A DNA stretch of 64,000 nt, from contig CAJUBZ010000004.1 in assembly GCA_910584795.1 (NCBI GenBank), positions 124,001 through 188,000 on the forward strand, given 5' to 3'. The notes under the pieces were generated by a model. The model saw only the letters and a list, made by a program, of their open reading frames with translations. It was not told the DNA's origin and made no database searches. A program made the translations under genes and the position numbers. Position 1 is the first letter of the stretch. The number at the start of each line of letters is the position of its first letter. Shown piece by piece: positions 61,597-64,000 of the stretch. The DNA is from an uncultured Eubacterium sp. (GTDB lineage: Bacteria; Bacillota; Clostridia; Lachnospirales; Lachnospiraceae).

Positions 61597-62288
61597 TTGA
61601 ACACCTCCCTAAACACTTCATCAACCGACTTTCCATATTCTTCTCGAATTTCATCTACTTTTTTATGCATTACTAACTGACCGTCTTTTATCATAACAAC
61701 ATCATCCAACACTTTCTCTATATCAGAAATAAGATGTGTTGAAATAATTACTGTAGATTCCGGATTGTAATTTGATATGATAGTATTAAGAATATAATCT
61801 CTTGCTGCCGGATCCACCCCACCAATAGGTTCATCTAGAAAATACACATCTGCATTACGGCTCATTACCAGAATCAGCTGTACTTTTTCCTTTGTACCCT
61901 TTGACATTGTTTTCAGTTTATCATTCGGATTAATGTTCAATTTATTCAACATATCATATGCTCTGTCACAATCAAAATCCAAATAAAAATCAGCAAAATA
62001 ATTTATCATTTCTTTTACTTTCATCCAATTATTAAGATACGTTCTCTCTGGCAGATATGATACCCTTTTCTTCGTTTCCACACCAATCTTATTACCGTTA
62101 ATAGTAATCTCCCCGCTTGAAGGTGTCAAAAGACCATTTGCCAACTTAATCATTGTAGTTTTACCACTTCCATTTGGGCCTAATAAACCCACAATCTGAC
62201 CACTCTCTATCTGCAGGCTGATTCCTTTCAACGCTTCTTTTTTTCCATATTTTTTCTTTAAATCCTTACATTCAAATAAAACGCTCAT
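61590..62288 (-). CDS. ABC transporter ATP-binding protein
   Basis: This 232-residue ATPase has Walker A GPNGSGKTT near residue 38, a signature TMSKGTKEKVQLIL (a SKGT form rather than the common LSGGQ), Walker B VYFLDEPIGGVD and an H-loop STHLISDIE. It begins by ATGA overlap with the GntR gene and overlaps the permease gene. It powers the neighbouring permease. The SKGT signature is usual for the YtrB-type subgroup. Confidence 0.93.
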   Translation of the reverse strand: MSVLFECKDLKKKYGKKEALKGISLQIESGQIVGLLGPNGSGKTTMIKLANGLLTPSSGEITINGNKIGVETKKRVSYLPERTYLNNWMKVKEMINYFADFYLDFDCDRAYDMLNKLNINPNDKLKTMSKGTKEKVQLILVMSRNADVYFLDEPIGGVDPAARDYILNTIISNYNPESTVIISTHLISDIEKVLDDVVMIKDGQLVMHKKVDEIREEYGKSVDEVFREVFKC

Positions 62289-62647
62289 GATTTCTCTCCC
62301 TTCTGGATAAATCTAATAATTTCTTCCTTGTCATATTTTAATTCAGACATTCTTCGAATATAATTCTCTGTAAAATCCTTTGCCCTGCTTTCCCTAATCT
62401 GAACCAATATATGCTCATCATCTGTCACTATCCTTCCCGCCGTACGATTGGTTATAATAAGTCCCCGATTTTCTAACTCTGACATTGCTCTCTGCATCGT
62501 ATTAGGATTTACTGCTGCAGTCGCCGCCAACTCTCTCACAGACGGTAATTTGCTGCCCATCTCATACTCGCCGGAAATAATCTTTTGCTCAATCTGTTCT
62601 AATAACTGCGTATATATAGGTCTATCATTCTTAAATTTCCACGGCAT
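62285..62647 (-). CDS. GntR-family regulator, YtrA type
   Basis: This 120-residue repressor has a winged helix at residues 8-75 (PIYTQLLEQIEQKIISGEYE, GSKLPSVRELAATAAVNPNT and QRAMSELENRGLI) and a short helical C-terminus, the layout of the YtrA subfamily. It is the first gene of its operon and overlaps the ATPase gene. A 13-base-arm palindrome over its own -10 box at 62662-62697 should be its operator, giving autorepression. Start ATG follows AAAAGGAGGGATATA. Confidence 0.93.
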   Translation of the reverse strand: MPWKFKNDRPIYTQLLEQIEQKIISGEYEMGSKLPSVRELAATAAVNPNTMQRAMSELENRGLIITNRTAGRIVTDDEHILVQIRESRAKDFTENYIRRMSELKYDKEEIIRFIQKGEKS

Positions 62648-62661
62648 TATATCCCTCCTTT

Positions 62662-62697
62662 TGTATTATTGTATCAACCCCTTAATACAATAATACA
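62662..62697. promoter_or_regulatory. Operator palindrome of the GntR/ABC operon
   Basis: TGTATTATTGTAT (62662-62674) and ATACAATAATACA (62685-62697) are exact reverse complements with a 10-base spacer. The upstream arm covers the -10 box of the operon promoter. Confidence 0.75.
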
Positions 62698-62717
62698 CTT
62701 ATATACATATTTGTCAA
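62690..62717 (-). promoter_or_regulatory. Sigma-A promoter of the GntR/ABC operon
   Basis: On the minus strand a perfect TTGACA and TATTAT are separated by 16 bases. The -10 lies within the palindrome at 62662-62697. Confidence 0.65.
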
Positions 62718-62780
62718 GAACTTTATAAATGTTTTTACATGAACACTCTAATTTTCTATTTGTCGAAGTGATTCAAGTAT

Positions 62781-62818
62781 AAAAAAAATACGCTTGAAAA
62801 CTAAATTTCAAGCGTATT
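62781..62818 (-). terminator. Terminator of the NlpC/DUF951 operon
   Basis: AATACGCTTGAAA and TTTCAAGCGTATT form a perfect 13-bp stem with a short loop, followed on the minus strand by TTTTTT, about 40 bases after the DUF951 stop. Confidence 0.9.
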
Positions 62819-62856
62819 CCTTTTATCTCTCCTCACTACAAACTGGAATTTCATAG

Positions 62857-63036
62857 TTATTCTAATATCAATTTTTTTACACTTTTCTCAAATGCTTTCC
62901 TTTGCACCATTACAATTCGATTGCACCCCCTGCACTTAAGTTTAAAATCTGCTCCGACCCGAATAATCTCCCATTCATTCGTTCCACAAGGATGTCCTTT
63001 CTTTAACATTACAATATTTCCAATCTGATAATCCAT
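62857..63036 (-). CDS. DUF951 family small protein
   Basis: This 59-residue protein is easy to miss by length. It starts MDYQIGNIVMLKKGHPCGTN and continues with EWEIIRVGADFKLKCRGCNR, the DUF951 pattern with a Cys and a Cys-x2-Cys pair. The family is small, cytoplasmic, conserved in Firmicutes and often lies near chromosome-maintenance genes; its function is unknown, and the fold may be SH3-like with a metal site. Its ATG overlaps the stop of the NlpC gene by one base (TAATG), so it is translated with it. Ribosome site GGAAGGG is about 10 bases upstream. Confidence 0.88.
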   Translation of the reverse strand: MDYQIGNIVMLKKGHPCGTNEWEIIRVGADFKLKCRGCNRIVMVQRKAFEKSVKKLILE

Positions 63037-64000
63037 TAATTTATTACCCTTCCTATTCCTACAACATGGTCTAAATTATTATAATTTATTGGTTGCCCAC
63101 CTTTTTCTACAACTCTTGCATTTCCTGCATACATTGCAACATGATAAATATTCAAAGTCCTTCCCGGGGTGCTGTATTGAACTGCACTGTCGTAATCTCC
63201 ATAAAAAATCAAATCTCCAGGTTTCAAATAATCATATCCTAGATATCCAAAATACACAATCTGATTTTTGCCCTTTAAATAATCAAACAAATCTGCTGCA
63301 CAGTATGCCTGTGTTCTACTTCCCAGTTTCTCCTGATATTCCTTATAAACTTTATATCCTTTCCATACTAGAGAAGAACAATCATAAAATCCATCCTTCA
63401 TTCGTTTACTCTGACTGTACTTCCAGTTATTCACTATGTAATCTGCTCTTTCTATAATTTTTTTCATTCCCTTTGCAGCCACTTCTACTCTGAAACCAAA
63501 AGAATAATTTCCTATCTTCGCATCAACAATCGTAACACCAGGCCCTTTCCCCCAAACGGTTCCATCTTGTGCCACTGTAGCAATATTTTCGCTTCTGCCG
63601 GAATATTGAGGCTGAACCATGCCTATTCCTTCAATATTTATCTTTGCTGACTTTCCTTTAACGATATATCCTGTCAGTTTATGAAATGTTGGATTCAATA
63701 CAGTATATTTTACCTTATATGTTTTTCCATCCACATGTGCTTTAATAATACCGCTTGATGGAGTATTTCCTAATATCGCCAATTTATTTCGATATGATGT
63801 TGTCCTTATATTTGGAGCTGATGATGTATCCCATTTCACCACACTATATTTTGACAAACCTGAAAATGCAATATACTGTAATCTCCATGAACCTGCATTT
63901 TTGCCCAAGACAATTAGATTTTTTGTATTAATTAAAGGACTGGATACATAAACTCTTGTACTGTATTCTTTTACTCTACCATTTTTATAAGTAACTTTTG
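63036..64000 (-). CDS. NlpC/P60 cell-wall hydrolase with Ig-like repeats (N-terminus off the right edge)
   Basis: The frame is open from the right edge, so the N-terminus is missing; 321 codons are visible. An internal TTG at 63908 is not the start, since coding continues upstream (VKEYSTRVYVSSPLINTKN). The first 165 residues are Ig-like (Big) beta repeats, for example AHVDGKTYKVKYTVLNP. The last 145 form the NlpC/P60 peptidase, with catalytic Cys in DGFYDCSSLVWKGYK, LKPGDLIFYGD, and catalytic His in IYHVAMYAGN. Such enzymes cut gamma-D-Glu-diamino-acid bonds in peptidoglycan. It is presumably secreted. It shares TAATG with the DUF951 gene. Confidence 0.88.
   Translation of the reverse strand, partial: KVTYKNGRVKEYSTRVYVSSPLINTKNLIVLGKNAGSWRLQYIAFSGLSKYSVVKWDTSSAPNIRTTSYRNKLAILGNTPSSGIIKAHVDGKTYKVKYTVLNPTFHKLTGYIVKGKSAKINIEGIGMVQPQYSGRSENIATVAQDGTVWGKGPGVTIVDAKIGNYSFGFRVEVAAKGMKKIIERADYIVNNWKYSQSKRMKDGFYDCSSLVWKGYKVYKEYQEKLGSRTQAYCAADLFDYLKGKNQIVYFGYLGYDYLKPGDLIFYGDYDSAVQYSTPGRTLNIYHVAMYAGNARVVEKGGQPINYNNLDHVVGIGRVIN

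Overview
The window is AT-rich DNA from a low-GC Firmicute, most likely a gut member of the Lachnospiraceae (Clostridia). The basis is gene content and order: glgC-glgD-spoVG in one run, pth-mfd followed by a SurA-like lipoprotein and a D,D-carboxypeptidase, rpsF-ssb-rpsR, a DUF5685/J-protein pair, a Lys-rich BspA-like tail on a secreted protein, a domain-permuted GH3 enzyme, and clean GGAGG ribosome-binding sites. No insertion sequence, prophage, CRISPR array, rRNA or tRNA was seen. Species cannot be named from the sequence alone.

Layout. (1) 1-16231, minus strand: a Wzx/Wzy-type surface polysaccharide locus. It opens with the polyprenyl-phosphate sugar transferase, then a DUF1972 (Cps2T-like) rhamnosyltransferase, several GT4/GT2/GT32 glycosyltransferases, a nucleotidyltransferase/thymidylate-kinase-like fusion, polymerase, pyruvyltransferase, flippase, O-acyltransferase, a nitroreductase-family protein, a VanZ-family protein, and a gene cut by the left edge. 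(2) 16494-18408, plus: a zinc-ribbon membrane protein, a DUF5685 protein with DDxxD-like Asp motifs, and a J-domain protein with seven cysteines in its last 19 residues. They meet the next operon at a perfect 22-bp hairpin that carries both stop codons. (3) 18474-24402, minus: pth, mfd, lipoprotein, D,D-carboxypeptidase. (4) 24699-28358, minus: a large secreted beta-helix protein with FN3 domains, a 25-Asn linker and a cationic tail. (5) 28793-31482, minus: glgC, glgD, spoVG. (6) 31775-36889, plus: murC, then a DnaD/DnaI-like primosome pair and prs. (7) 37247-40209, minus: an SbcD/SbcC-like (YhaO/YhaN type) pair whose ATPase has two membrane spans inside its coiled coil. (8) 40452-50342: M29 aminopeptidase, an orphan membrane-anchored protein, glgB, an aconitase-family hydratase, and a glycosyltransferase/acyltransferase pair. 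(9) 50400-57783: permuted GH3 beta-glucosidase, phenylacetate-CoA ligase plus double-ACT protein, an SH3b/lysozyme-like secreted protein, and an SDR reductase. (10) 57936-64000, minus: a DUF4143 ATPase, rpsR-ssb-rpsF, a YtrA-type GntR/ABC operon with a palindrome over its promoter, a 59-residue DUF951 gene, and an NlpC/P60 cell-wall hydrolase cut by the right edge.

Much of the window concerns the cell envelope (polysaccharide export, MurC, D,D-carboxypeptidase, two putative wall hydrolases, a glycolipid-type pair) and glycogen metabolism (glgC, glgD and glgB at two sites). The rest is core replication, repair and translation. The least explained parts are the DUF5685/J-protein trio, the kinase fusion in the polysaccharide locus, and the membrane-spanning SMC-like ATPase. 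Start codons were re-chosen in many genes where a strong Shine-Dalgarno sits before an internal ATG; each case is noted. Promoters and operators come from motif reading only.
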